DNA of 39,847 bases from an uncultured Nitrososphaera sp. (GCF_946478925.1 NZ_CAMLDP010000007.1:1-39847); one strand, 5' to 3'; shown: positions 28,512 to 38,020, counted from the stretch's first letter. Made by a program: numbers and translations. The notes: generated by a model not told the origin, from the letters alone.

Positions 28512-29782
28512 TGGTCGAGCCGATAAACAGCCCGCCGCAGGGCTTGAGCGCGCAGGTAATATCCGTCCTTCTAAGTGGCATAGCCACCGGCAAGATGGTG
28601 TACGTCAGCGCGCCCAACGTACTTTCCGCCCTGACGCCAAACACCGGCCTCTCCATTGCGGGCGGCAACCTCAATGTCGGCGGCCTGACAAACTCCGAGA
28701 TTGCAAATGCAGCGGCCATTGCGTATTCAAAGTTAGCACTCTCTGGCTCTATAGTCAACACAGACATTTCAAATTCCGCCGCTATAGCGTACGCAAAGCT
28801 CGCATTATCAAACTCTATAGTCAACGCAGACATCAGCTCATCTGCTGCAATAGCGTACGCAAAACTGGCGCTTGCAAACTCTATCGTAAACGCGGACATT
28901 AGCGCCAGCGCCTCCATTGCCAAGAGCAAGATTTCAACTTCGAGTACATGGGCAAAGACTGACCAGAACGCATCTACAGCGTACATCGACGCGCACAACG
29001 ACTTTACAGGCTATCAGGACATAGACATGGAAGGCTCCGCGCCTTCTGCGCCATCCACAAGCAAGATGAGGGTTTGGGGCAGGTCAGACGGACGGTTCCC
29101 GCATTGGGCGTACACCGATGAGCTGAACATGACCTACGCAATGGGGCCGGACACCTGGAGGTTCAGGAGGCCAATGATACTTTCGGTAAACGCCGGCCAG
29201 CTTCAAGGAACAGGATTTATGCAGCCTGCGCTTGCCGCCAGCGCGACTTTTTCAGCAGCCACGGTAGATGCCAACGGACCAAAGAGGATTCATACGTCTG
29301 CCGCCAGCGCAAACGCGCAGGCCGGATGGGATAACTTTGGAGCACCGTGTACAAGAAGAGACTTGAATTTCGATCTTACGTTCAAATTCGCGGTAGTCAC
29401 AAGCACGAACATCCGTGCAAGAGTAGGATTGGCGGCAAGCACCACAATGGCTGCTGCGGCCAATGCCAGCGTCGAGCACGTTGACCTGCGCCTTGATACA
29501 GGCGCGTCAAACACTAACTTTTGCATCACAAACAGCGACGGCGCAAACGAGGACATTACGCAGGTTTTGGCAGCGGACACGGCCATGCACACTATCAGGT
29601 TCATCGCAGACAATGCAAACACCCGAATTCTCTACTCGCTGGATGGTGCCAATCCCTCGATACTGACCACGCACATACCGGGGGCTACTACGGCTCTCTG
29701 TGCATACTGCGAAGTAAGGACGTTGAACTCTGCGGCTACGGATTGGGATTTCCGGTGGGTCGAGGGTTATCAGGACAAGTAG
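28511..29782 (+). CDS. Tail-fibre-like protein with repeats, 423 aa
   Basis: ATG 28511 shares the A of the previous TAA, which is preferred over an upstream TTG. About residues 60-140 contain four near-identical 18-residue units around NADIS(S/A)SAAIAYAKLAL, a pattern very typical of phage and virus tail-fibre and virion stem proteins. The C-terminal 250 residues form a beta-rich head (SAATVDANGPKRIHTSAAS; FKFAVVTSTNIRARVGLAAS; TTALCAYCEVRTLNS) that could bind glycans. It is the best evidence that this cassette encodes a particle. The DNA of the repeats is also strongly repeated (about 28690-28935). Confidence 0.8.
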   Translation: MVEPINSPPQGLSAQVISVLLSGIATGKMVYVSAPNVLSALTPNTGLSIAGGNLNVGGLTNSEIANAAAIAYSKLALSGSIVNTDISNSAAIAYAKLALSNSIVNADISSSAAIAYAKLALANSIVNADISASASIAKSKISTSSTWAKTDQNASTAYIDAHNDFTGYQDIDMEGSAPSAPSTSKMRVWGRSDGRFPHWAYTDELNMTYAMGPDTWRFRRPMILSVNAGQLQGTGFMQPALAASATFSAATVDANGPKRIHTSAASANAQAGWDNFGAPCTRRDLNFDLTFKFAVVTSTNIRARVGLAASTTMAAAANASVEHVDLRLDTGASNTNFCITNSDGANEDITQVLAADTAMHTIRFIADNANTRILYSLDGANPSILTTHIPGATTALCAYCEVRTLNSAATDWDFRWVEGYQDK

Positions 29783-29804
29783 GTAGGTAGGTAGAAACAA
29801 GAAA

Positions 29805-32800
29805 ATGAGTCAAGAACATGAAAATCAAAAGAAGAAAAGACGCGCTGACGGGAAAAAGATTGCAGCAGCCGCCGCCCCGCTTATTGTTGCTGGTGGAGTT
29901 ACGGCCGCTTACAACGTACTTTACAGAAAGATAACGGTCAAAGCCCACTACGTAAAGGACGGAAGAGAGCTCACTGGCATACCTGTGACCCTATCCGACG
30001 CTTCGGGCAAAACGGTGGTCAGTGGCACTACCGGCTTTAGCGCAAAGGGCAGGAGGCGCAGATCGTTTACCGTCAACATAGCAAATCAGGTTCCAAAGAC
30101 GTTTGCCACAGGCGACGGCCAGACCCTTGTATTTGACCATTGGGAGAACAACGACTCTGACACTCCCACGTACGTAATAGACACCCTTCTCAACAACACG
30201 ACCCTAAATGCGATGTTTGACGACGGAACCGGCAACGTTCCCGGCGACACTACGCCTCCGCTGTCCTTCATAGCGTCGATAAGCGACGGAAACGGCCAAC
30301 CTGTGACGCAGGGCGGCGCGACGACAAGCACAACACTTAATGCCATGCTTTCCGGTAGCGACGACGTGAGCAGCACGGGCAATCTGAGATTCCAAGCAAA
30401 ACTTGACAACGGGGCATACCAAGACACAACAAGCCCTATAACACTCACAGGATTGTCTGTAGGTCCTCACACTCTCTCGGTAGTTGCAATAGATGAGGCA
30501 GGAAACGTAGACCCGACGCCTGCGGTATTTACATGGACTGTGCTTCCGCCGCCGGACACCGTTCCACCGGAAACAACGATCACCATCGTAAAGGACATCA
30601 CAGGTGCGACCGTGCCAAACGGCGGCTCCACTACATCTACAAGCATAACCATAACTTTCACCGGCTCTGACGACGTAAATATCGCAAGGTTTGAGGCGGC
30701 AGTTGACAGCGGCTCATACCAGCCGGTAACATCTCCATTTAGCGTTCTTAACAGCAGCGTGGGCGCGCACGTCGTAAAAATCCGCGCTGTCGACACGTCC
30801 GGCAACGTAGACCCGACCCCGGCTCAGTTCAACTGGACTGTGCTGACTCCGCCGGACACAACGCCGCCGGACACTGCCCTGACATCGGTGAACGACTCTG
30901 CCGGTGCGTCCATCCCAGAGGCGGGAACCACTTCGAGCACGAGCGCCAAGTTCACGTTTACAGGAGTCGACAACGTGGGAATTGCAAGGTTTGAGGGCGC
31001 GCTTGACACCGCTGCCTTTGCCACGATTACAAGCCCGTACACTGTAACTGGTCTTGCCCTTGGTCAGCACCAGATGAAGATAAGGGCGATAGACACGTCC
31101 GGCAACGTAGACCCCTCGCCTGTCGTATTTAGCTGGACTGTCGTCACGCCGCCGGATACCACGAATCCTGACACAACGATAAGCAGCGTGAAGGACGGAA
31201 CTGGTGCAACCATTGCAAACAACGGTAGCACGGCCTCCACAAGCCTCGCAATCACGTTTACCGGCACTGACAACCTTGCTGTTTCTAGGTACGAGGCTGC
31301 CCTTGACACTCAGCCGTACGTCACGGTGACAAGCCCGTTCAACATCACCAACTTGGCTCTGGGCGCGCACGTTGTCAAGATTAGGGCGGTAGATGCGGCA
31401 GGAAACGTAGACCCGACGCCGGCTCAGTTCAACTGGACTGTTGTTCTGCCGCCTGACACGACCGCGCCTGAAACAACGATAACAAGCCTCAAGGATGCGA
31501 CGGGCGCAACAATAGCTCCTAACGGCAGCACATCTTCGACCTCTGTCACTGTGACTTTCACAGGGTCGGACGACATTGCAGTCGCAAGATTTGAGGCAAG
31601 TCTTGACACTCAGGCTTTCGTTACAGTCACTTCGCCGTTTACTGTCAACAACCTGACCATCGGAAGCCACACGCTGAGAGTACGCGCTGTTGACACTTCG
31701 GGCAACGTCGACGCTACGCCGGGGTCGATAACGTGGAGCGTAACTGACGGAGTACCGCCAACTCTAACGGTCACATCGATAAAGGATGGAACGGGCGCAA
31801 CGCTTGCGGCCGGTGCTCAGACCACATCGCAGTCGGCAACGTTCACTTTCACAGGAACGGACAACGTGGCCGTAGTCGGCTTCCAGATAGCGGTCGACAA
31901 TAACCTCTTTAGCCCTGCCTCAAGCCCGTACACTGTCTCTGCTGGCCAGGGTCCACACACGGTCAGAATTTTGTCCTTTGACGGTGCAGGCAACCAAAGC
32001 AACATCTTCACATTCTCATGGACTGTGGTTGTGCCACCCGACACAACCGCGCCTGACACAAGCATAGATTCGGTCAAGGACGGTGTGGGTGCGACCATAG
32101 CCCCTAACGGAAGCACAGGCTCTAACGCAGTCACGGTGACTTTCTCCGGCTCTGACAACGTGGCTATCGACCACTTTGAGGTAGCATTTGACAGCACGAC
32201 CAACTTTGTCACGAGGGTATCGCCGTACACCATCAACAACATCAACCTCGGCAACCACACGGTCAGGGTCAGGGCGGTAGACACTTCCGGCAACGTTGAC
32301 CCAAGCCCAGCTACCTTCTCATGGACTGTCATTGACACGATACCGCCAGATACCACGATAACATCTGCCAAGGACGGCGCGGGTGCGACAATAGGCGCGG
32401 GAGGAACTACATCTAACAGCGCGACCTTTGTCTTTACGGCCAGTGACAACGTTGCTGTAAAACAGGTCAACATCCAGCTTGACACATCACCGTCAGTAGT
32501 CGCGACGAGTCCGTACACCGTGTCCAACTTGGCTCTAGGCACACACACGATAAAGTTCACGGCAGTAGACACGGCAAACAATGTCGACCCGACGCCGGCC
32601 ACATTCACATGGACTGTCAACACTCCACCGGACACTACGCCTCCTGTCGCAAACATCGTGAGCGCGGTAGACGGAAACAACGCTTCTCTTCAATCAGGCG
32701 GAAGCACCACATCAAAGACCCTTGTAATTACATACTCTGCGACAGACAACGTTGCTGTAACAAAGGTCGAGGCGTCACTTGACAGCGGAACATTCACTGA

Positions 32801-35408
32801 CGTTACCAGCGCGCCAAACCAGCAGGTGACTCTTTCAAACCTCACCGTGGCCTCGCACAGCGTAAGGATAAGGGCGACCGACGCGGCTGGAAACAGCAAC
32901 ACTGCGACCTTTAACTGGACTGTCAACCCGCCACCAGTAGATACCACGAGGCCAAACGTCGCTATCTTGACACCTACAAACGGCCAAGGAGGGTTCACCA
33001 CTGCGCCGGCAAACATCTCCGTCACTGGCACCTGCAGCGACCCAGAATCAGGGGTCACGGTGGTAGAAGTCGCGTACAACCACTCTGTAACTGGCAGGAG
33101 CATCTACCAGCAGGCCACGCTCAACCAAAGCAAGACTAGCTGGTCGCTTGTATTGCAGAACATACCGGCAGGACAGGTGGAAATCTGGGCGCACGCGGTA
33201 AACGCGGCTGGTCTTGAGGCATGGACTAACACGACGTATGGCCAGACAGTGATAATACAGGTCGGCCAGGTTATTGACACCACGCCACCGGACACGGCGC
33301 TTACCGGCGTAAAGGACGGAACAGGAGCGACAATTGCAGCGGGCGGAACAACCACATCGACATCTGCAACCTTTACCTTTGCCGGCTCGGACAACATCGC
33401 AGTCGCCAGGTTTGAGTTCAGCCTTGACAACAACCCGACATGGACAGCCGTGCCGGGAGGAGCATCGGCCACTTCTCTGACCGTGACTGGCCTTTCTGTC
33501 TCAGGGCACAACATGAGGATAAGGTCGGTGGACACATCCGGCGGAGTCGATGCAACTCCAGTGTCGTTTAGCTGGACTGTTGTCAATCCGCCTGATACGA
33601 CACCTCCAGACACCACGATTACAAGCGTAAAGGACGGAAGCGGGGCGACGCTTGCAAACGGCGGCTCGACCACATCTACCTCGCTGACCGTCAACTTTAC
33701 CGGAAGCGACAACATTTCTATTGCCAGCTTCCAGTATTCGCTTGACAACAACGCAAACTGGACTACAATTGCCGGAGGAGCGGCTGTCAGTTCGGTAAAT
33801 TTTAGTGGATTCGGTGTAGGCAGCCACAACGTAAGGATACGGGCTGTGGATACGTCAGGAAATCCCGACGCTACACCGGCATCTTGGAGCTGGACCGTTA
33901 ACACGATTCAGGACACCGTGCCGCCAACAATCAGCATCATTGCACTCAAGGACAGCGCAGGAAACAACATTCCGGCAGGAGGAAGCACGCAGGACACATC
34001 CTTTGTAGTCACGTTTAACGCAAGCGACAACGTGGGAGTGACAAAGGTCGAGGGAAGCGTAAACAACGCAGCCTTTACCGTGGTGAACAACACTGGAACC
34101 GTCAACCTCACAGGCTTTTCCCCAGGGAGCCAGAACTTCCGCATGAGGGCAACTGATGCGGCTGGAAACGTTTCTGCGATAGCCTCGATTAGCTGGACTA
34201 TCACCTCGCCTGTAGACACCACGGCACCGGACACGCAACTCACAAGCGTCAAGGACGGAGCAGGAGCAACGCTTGCGGCGGGTGGGAGCACGACCAGCAC
34301 ATCGGCAGTCTTTACTTTCACAGGAACAGATAACGTCGCAGTGGCTCGATTTGAGGCCAAGCTAGATAGTGGAAATTTTCAGACCGTAACCAGCCCTTTC
34401 ACTGCCAGTAGCCTGACTGTGGGCGCGCACACAGTGCAGCTAAGGGCTATCGACACTTCCGGCAACGCCGACGCATCTCCGGTATCCTTCTCATGGAACG
34501 TAACTTCCAGCGGCGGAGGAGGGGGCAATACTGACGCGTTTGGCATGACAAACATCTATCCGACAGCCACAAGCGGTAGCCTTCAAGCCTGGGATGCGAC
34601 GAAATTATTCGCCGTGAACCATACAATACCCACAGGCTCACAAAACACCAGCTCTGACAGCATCACTTTCACGGTTGACAACGTTGACCCCTGGATGGAC
34701 TGCTCGCACGGTGACTTGGGAAGTGGGTACGCCATATCTGGAAACAAGCTGACATCAAACGTAGACATCGCTAGGATTTACGTGCACAACCCCGACCATT
34801 CAAAGCAATGGAACGAAAACATGGAAATAACATTCACATACCAAGAGACGGGAACGAGAAGCAAGCCTAGCGATGAGTTTTGGTACTCTCAGATATTTGC
34901 CCGCACAAACCATGGCTGCGACTACAGGGAGGATCACGGAAACGATGGCGAAAAAGGTCCGTACATCTGCTCCGACAGGGGATACGGGCTTTCCCTCGAT
35001 GATGGAGGCTCGACAATTTCAATCGAAAAGGAAATCTGTCACCACTGCGGCGACAATGGCTACATACGCAAGGGAAGCGGAACGCTCTCAGGCAGCGCGC
35101 CTTTCTACATAAAGTACATCTTGAGAAACAACGTGGCAAACACAGAGACTACGATAGAGGTATGGCAGAGCACGGATCAGGGTAAGACATGGCAAAAGAA
35201 ATTGTCGGTACTTGACGACGGCAAATCGTGGTCAACTAGTGGAATCCCATGTAACACAGGGGTAAGCCCGACTACTAGGTTCACAGAAGCCCTCGTGACG
35301 CCTGATAACATGGCCGGCAGACCAGCTTTTCCGGCAGTCTATTGGAGAAGCGAGTACCTAAAGGTCACTTGGGATAAGATGTCAATCCGACCCATCCAGC
35401 CATACTAA
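29805..35408 (+). CDS. Giant Ig-repeat adhesin with lectin-like C-terminal domain, 1867 aa
   Basis: N-terminal KIAAAAAPLIVAGGVTAAYNVLYRK is a membrane anchor behind a basic start. A domain of about 110 residues (KITVKAHYVKDGRELTGIPVTLSDASG) follows. Then come fourteen Ig/HYR-like modules of about 90-110 residues: thirteen with PPDT.(I/L)TSVKDG.GAT(I/L)A.GG and ending A(V/I)D(T/A)SGNVDPTP..F.WTV, and one (about module 10) of the subtype in the 407-residue protein. A Gly-rich linker leads to a lectin-like domain with RTNHGCDYREDHG, KEICHHCGD and a terminal Trp-rich strand. The protein should project 50 nm or more from a surface. The anchoring end is N-terminal, so the lectin-like domain is the tip. 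Host recognition or adhesion is the natural reading. Confidence 0.85.
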   Translation: MSQEHENQKKKRRADGKKIAAAAAPLIVAGGVTAAYNVLYRKITVKAHYVKDGRELTGIPVTLSDASGKTVVSGTTGFSAKGRRRRSFTVNIANQVPKTFATGDGQTLVFDHWENNDSDTPTYVIDTLLNNTTLNAMFDDGTGNVPGDTTPPLSFIASISDGNGQPVTQGGATTSTTLNAMLSGSDDVSSTGNLRFQAKLDNGAYQDTTSPITLTGLSVGPHTLSVVAIDEAGNVDPTPAVFTWTVLPPPDTVPPETTITIVKDITGATVPNGGSTTSTSITITFTGSDDVNIARFEAAVDSGSYQPVTSPFSVLNSSVGAHVVKIRAVDTSGNVDPTPAQFNWTVLTPPDTTPPDTALTSVNDSAGASIPEAGTTSSTSAKFTFTGVDNVGIARFEGALDTAAFATITSPYTVTGLALGQHQMKIRAIDTSGNVDPSPVVFSWTVVTPPDTTNPDTTISSVKDGTGATIANNGSTASTSLAITFTGTDNLAVSRYEAALDTQPYVTVTSPFNITNLALGAHVVKIRAVDAAGNVDPTPAQFNWTVVLPPDTTAPETTITSLKDATGATIAPNGSTSSTSVTVTFTGSDDIAVARFEASLDTQAFVTVTSPFTVNNLTIGSHTLRVRAVDTSGNVDATPGSITWSVTDGVPPTLTVTSIKDGTGATLAAGAQTTSQSATFTFTGTDNVAVVGFQIAVDNNLFSPASSPYTVSAGQGPHTVRILSFDGAGNQSNIFTFSWTVVVPPDTTAPDTSIDSVKDGVGATIAPNGSTGSNAVTVTFSGSDNVAIDHFEVAFDSTTNFVTRVSPYTINNINLGNHTVRVRAVDTSGNVDPSPATFSWTVIDTIPPDTTITSAKDGAGATIGAGGTTSNSATFVFTASDNVAVKQVNIQLDTSPSVVATSPYTVSNLALGTHTIKFTAVDTANNVDPTPATFTWTVNTPPDTTPPVANIVSAVDGNNASLQSGGSTTSKTLVITYSATDNVAVTKVEASLDSGTFTDVTSAPNQQVTLSNLTVASHSVRIRATDAAGNSNTATFNWTVNPPPVDTTRPNVAILTPTNGQGGFTTAPANISVTGTCSDPESGVTVVEVAYNHSVTGRSIYQQATLNQSKTSWSLVLQNIPAGQVEIWAHAVNAAGLEAWTNTTYGQTVIIQVGQVIDTTPPDTALTGVKDGTGATIAAGGTTTSTSATFTFAGSDNIAVARFEFSLDNNPTWTAVPGGASATSLTVTGLSVSGHNMRIRSVDTSGGVDATPVSFSWTVVNPPDTTPPDTTITSVKDGSGATLANGGSTTSTSLTVNFTGSDNISIASFQYSLDNNANWTTIAGGAAVSSVNFSGFGVGSHNVRIRAVDTSGNPDATPASWSWTVNTIQDTVPPTISIIALKDSAGNNIPAGGSTQDTSFVVTFNASDNVGVTKVEGSVNNAAFTVVNNTGTVNLTGFSPGSQNFRMRATDAAGNVSAIASISWTITSPVDTTAPDTQLTSVKDGAGATLAAGGSTTSTSAVFTFTGTDNVAVARFEAKLDSGNFQTVTSPFTASSLTVGAHTVQLRAIDTSGNADASPVSFSWNVTSSGGGGGNTDAFGMTNIYPTATSGSLQAWDATKLFAVNHTIPTGSQNTSSDSITFTVDNVDPWMDCSHGDLGSGYAISGNKLTSNVDIARIYVHNPDHSKQWNENMEITFTYQETGTRSKPSDEFWYSQIFARTNHGCDYREDHGNDGEKGPYICSDRGYGLSLDDGGSTISIEKEICHHCGDNGYIRKGSGTLSGSAPFYIKYILRNNVANTETTIEVWQSTDQGKTWQKKLSVLDDGKSWSTSGIPCNTGVSPTTRFTEALVTPDNMAGRPAFPAVYWRSEYLKVTWDKMSIRPIQPY

Positions 35409-35579
35409 AAGACCGGCCTTGATTTTTTTTCTAAACTCGTCAGGGGTCAGGCCGTACCTTTTTGCCATCATGTAGACCCGTCTAGGAGAACGCTTGCAGG
35501 CAGGACAGACATAGGCTTTACAGGGATTGCAAAAATCACTTTCCGTTACCTCTCGCACACAGCAAACATCGCAGAGCAT
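35382..35579 (-). CDS. Cys-rich zinc mini-protein, 65 aa
   Basis: Start at ATG 35579 (MLCDVCCVREV), since the longer frame upstream is AT-rich and unlike protein. It reads CDVCCVREVTESDFCNPCKAYVCPACKRSPRRVYMMAKRYGLTPDEFRKKIKAGLLVWL. Up to two zinc sites are followed by a YGLTPxEFxxxI helix, a motif seen in T4 endonuclease VII-like HNH proteins, but the catalytic His residues are not visible. It overlaps the 3' end of the giant adhesin gene on the other strand by 27 bp. Confidence 0.6.
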   Translation of the reverse strand: MLCDVCCVREVTESDFCNPCKAYVCPACKRSPRRVYMMAKRYGLTPDEFRKKIKAGLLVWLDGSD

Positions 35580-35629
35580 AATTTTTGAAAAATAAAGGGG
35601 TAAAAAAATACTTCTACTACTAGTACCGG

Positions 35630-36154
35630 CTAGTAGCAGTACCCACCACAGTCGACATGAACCGACTTGCCGCCGGTCAGCAACCATGCGTTGTAGCCGT
35701 TGCTAATCCATGTCTTTACGGTATCTTTGGTTATCTCGCCTGAACTTTGTTCGACACCATAGTTAGGAACCTGCACGACTTGGTTGTACAATACCTCTCC
35801 CTTGTGGATTCTGTACCACTGCATGAATGTGTCAGGGTTGAAAAGTTTGTCCTTGCTGACTCCTACCACACAGTTCTTTATCTTTTGGCCGTCATCGCCG
35901 GTACACCACCAGTCCTTGAAGAGTTTGAAATTGGCCTTGTCGTTCTTTTCGATTGTCGGAGCTTGGTTGTACAGGTAGTTGTATGAGACAACATTTGCCT
36001 TGTCATACGCCTGCTCATCATTCACCAGCTGATTGCGCCACTGGTCGACATGTCCTTCCGCACTGGCCTTTGCCGCAGTCACGGCAAAAATACCTGAACT
36101 TATGCCGGCTATCAAAAGAGCCGCAATAATCCCATTCTTTTTAGAGAATCGCAT
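35630..36154 (-). CDS. Secreted protein, 174 aa
   Basis: A clear signal peptide: MRFSKKNGIIAALLIAGISSGIFAVTAAKASA, cleavage probably after ASA. The mature domain is aromatic-rich with paired Cys (WWCTGDDGQKIKNCVVG and VDCGGYCY at the C-terminus), probably disulfide-bonded. It contains repeated NYLYNQ/GEVLYNQV stretches. No family is recognised. It lies between the giant adhesin and its short relative, so an envelope or host-surface role is likely. Confidence 0.65.
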   Translation of the reverse strand: MRFSKKNGIIAALLIAGISSGIFAVTAAKASAEGHVDQWRNQLVNDEQAYDKANVVSYNYLYNQAPTIEKNDKANFKLFKDWWCTGDDGQKIKNCVVGVSKDKLFNPDTFMQWYRIHKGEVLYNQVVQVPNYGVEQSSGEITKDTVKTWISNGYNAWLLTGGKSVHVDCGGYCY

Positions 36155-36233
36155 GAGCCGTATATGTAAAGCAGGTAGGTAAATTCCGCGTTCGTGATTC
36201 GGTGAATTTTGCTAGATTTTACCCTCTAGAACG

Positions 36234-36265
36234 AGTTTATTAACAGGTATTCGGAGGGGGGAAGT
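36234..36265 (+). promoter_or_regulatory. TATA-like element and Shine-Dalgarno-like sequence before 36267
   Basis: GTTTATTAAC is centred about 26 bp before GTG 36267, and GGAGGGGGG lies 7-15 bp before it. A strong ribosome binding site is unusual in this window, where most genes are leaderless, so both may operate. Confidence 0.45.
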
Positions 36266-36266
36266 C

Positions 36267-37484
36267 GTGAAAGACTCCTCTTCCTCTCTCATTATCGCCG
36301 CAGCCGCCGGATTGGGTGGCCTCACTTTTGCTCAGCTTTTGATGGCGTACAAGCAAAGATTGTTGCTTGAAGGCTCTCCGTTTGCAAAACCCGTTCGCAT
36401 TTCATTTGAAGCTAATTTGGATGGTGCAGGGTGGCAGAGCGTGAAAAGCCCTCTCACAGTAGATGCGCTCGCTCCAGGTCCTCACAACATTCTGATAAGG
36501 GCAGTTGACGACAAGGGAAACGCAGACCCTACTCCGATTGATTTTTCGTGGAATATTGAATCCTCTCCGCCACCCGTCCTCGACCGCTTTGGAATTGCAA
36601 TGCTTTATCCATCTGTCATAGGAGGCAGGGTGTGGGAGTCAAAATGGGATAACGGCATTAGCAGGACTTTTGGAAACTCGTCAAACGACAAATACGACCC
36701 TGAATTTTGGACTTTGAAATACACCACGAGAACTGCGATAGGGGATGGCTCGTACAAGTGCGCCGGCGACGGAATATTAAAGATAACAGGCGCGGCCACA
36801 CGCATGTACATAGCGAATCCTAACCTTGATTGGGGAAACTGCGAGCTGACGCTTTATGGAATGAACATAAGTGCTGACATGACCAACTACCCGTACGGCG
36901 GTCTTGAGGCAGTTTTCAGGTCAAATCACGGATTTCTAAACGACGAGGATTTGCAGCCATGCGACGACAGGGGCATGGCCGGTAGTATCAACTACTCTGG
37001 GGAATGCAAAATTCAAAAGGAGGTCTGCCATCACTGCGACCAGATTCCAGGGCACGACGGCTATGCTCAAAACTCTATCCAGCTCTATTCTGGCACCCTT
37101 CCAAAGAACATCTGGATTGGAATGAAGGTCGTCATAAGAGACGTAATTGTGCAGTCTACCGGCCAGACGGTAGGCGTCAACATGCAGGTCTGGCGCGACC
37201 AGAGCGACGGCCTGAACGGTGGAAACTGGCAAAAAGTTCACGAGGTCACGGATGACGGAACGAACTTTTTGTGGTCTGACAGCAGAAACAACACAGGGGT
37301 TCTTGTAGATCCATGCAAATCAACTATTCCACCTGGCTTGATGTTTACAACTTCAAACAGCCGCCCCGGGAGCGAAACAGGCCGACCAAACGTTGCCGTG
37401 TACCTGCGCTCAGACGGAGTTGCAACTGACGGTCTTTGGTACAAGAAGGCCAGTATCCGCACCATAGACCCGATACTGATATGA
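36267..37484 (+). CDS. Short anchored lectin-like protein, relative of the giant adhesin, 405 aa
   Basis: GTG start. The N-terminal LIIAAAAGLGGLTFAQLLMAY is a membrane anchor. One truncated Ig/HYR module follows (EANLDGAGWQSVKSPLTVDALAPGPHNILIRAVDDKGNADPTPIDFSW), matching the last two-thirds of the repeats in the 1867-residue protein. The C-terminal domain (about 110-405) contains RSNHGF, KEVCHHCDQ.PGHDGY, a KVVIRDVIV strand and GGNWQKVHEVTDDGTNFLW, aligned with the tip domain of the giant adhesin. So it is a stalk-less version. Its stop overlaps the zinc mini-protein start. Confidence 0.8.
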   Translation: MKDSSSSLIIAAAAGLGGLTFAQLLMAYKQRLLLEGSPFAKPVRISFEANLDGAGWQSVKSPLTVDALAPGPHNILIRAVDDKGNADPTPIDFSWNIESSPPPVLDRFGIAMLYPSVIGGRVWESKWDNGISRTFGNSSNDKYDPEFWTLKYTTRTAIGDGSYKCAGDGILKITGAATRMYIANPNLDWGNCELTLYGMNISADMTNYPYGGLEAVFRSNHGFLNDEDLQPCDDRGMAGSINYSGECKIQKEVCHHCDQIPGHDGYAQNSIQLYSGTLPKNIWIGMKVVIRDVIVQSTGQTVGVNMQVWRDQSDGLNGGNWQKVHEVTDDGTNFLWSDSRNNTGVLVDPCKSTIPPGLMFTTSNSRPGSETGRPNVAVYLRSDGVATDGLWYKKASIRTIDPILI

Positions 37485-37624
37485 GATGTCCAGTCTGCAA
37501 CTCCAGAACCAACGTCCTGTATAGGTGCTGGCGCTGCGACAACCTCGTATGCGCCAAGGAAGATTGTCTCTGTCCTGCCTATTTTGGCAAGAAAACAATA
37601 CCTACACACGACCTAGCGGTGTAG
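37481..37624 (+). CDS. Cys-rich zinc mini-protein, 47 aa
   Basis: ATG 37481 overlaps the adhesin stop by four bases. The sequence MRCPVCNSRTNVLYRCWRCDNLVCAKEDCLCPAYFG has four Cys pairs or near-pairs and a His near the C-terminus, enough for two zinc ions, like a small RING or B-box-type fold without the spacing that would prove it. Function unknown. Confidence 0.65.
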   Translation: MRCPVCNSRTNVLYRCWRCDNLVCAKEDCLCPAYFGKKTIPTHDLAV

Positions 37625-37698
37625 ACATTTCTTTTCCTCAAAAATAGAAAAAAATCTTTAATTAATAGGGTTTTTTATTGCCTGCAAGACACACATAC

Positions 37699-37917
37699 AT
37701 GTCAGATTTAACTCGCAGGGGATTTTCAAAAGTGGAGGCCGTTGGACTTGCTGGCGGCTTTGCAGCTGCCATGGCCTTGCTATTCGTGGCCTTGGAGAAG
37801 AAAAGCGGTGGCAGTGGTTTGTCTACTACCGGCTTTGCACCACGGTCGCGTGAGAGTTCATACAAGATGGCAGCCAAGAGCGACCTGATGCAGAGAGTTG
37901 CCCGGGGCGAAGAATAA
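37699..37917 (+). CDS. Small membrane protein, 72 aa
   Basis: ATG 37699 (MSDLTRRGFSKVEAVGL) is preferred over a TTG 21 bp upstream. One membrane helix (AVGLAGGFAAAMALLFVAL) is followed by a basic Gly/Ser-rich tail. A TATA-like TTTAATTAATAG lies about 40 bp upstream. No family is recognised. Confidence 0.55.
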   Translation: MSDLTRRGFSKVEAVGLAGGFAAAMALLFVALEKKSGGSGLSTTGFAPRSRESSYKMAAKSDLMQRVARGEE

Positions 37918-37983
37918 ACAGCCAGTCAAAATAGATTCACTTTCGGATTCTTAATCGAATGCTTCGACCAGACTCTAGAATGT

Positions 37984-38017
37984 AAAGTATATTTCCGTGA
38001 ATTGAGTCCGTACGGAC
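37984..38017 (+). promoter_or_regulatory. TATA box and 12-bp palindromic operator-like site
   Basis: AAAGTATATTT (centred about 37989) is 32 bp before ATG 38021. Between them GTCCGTACGGAC (38006-38017) is a perfect palindrome covering the expected transcription start, so a bound dimer would block transcription. Confidence 0.5.
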
Positions 38018-38020
38018 AGA

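Noticed and set aside
30086..34768. Many long minus-strand frames opposite the adhesin gene
   Set aside because: They repeat with the Ig modules and are antisense shadows of the repeated coding sequence.
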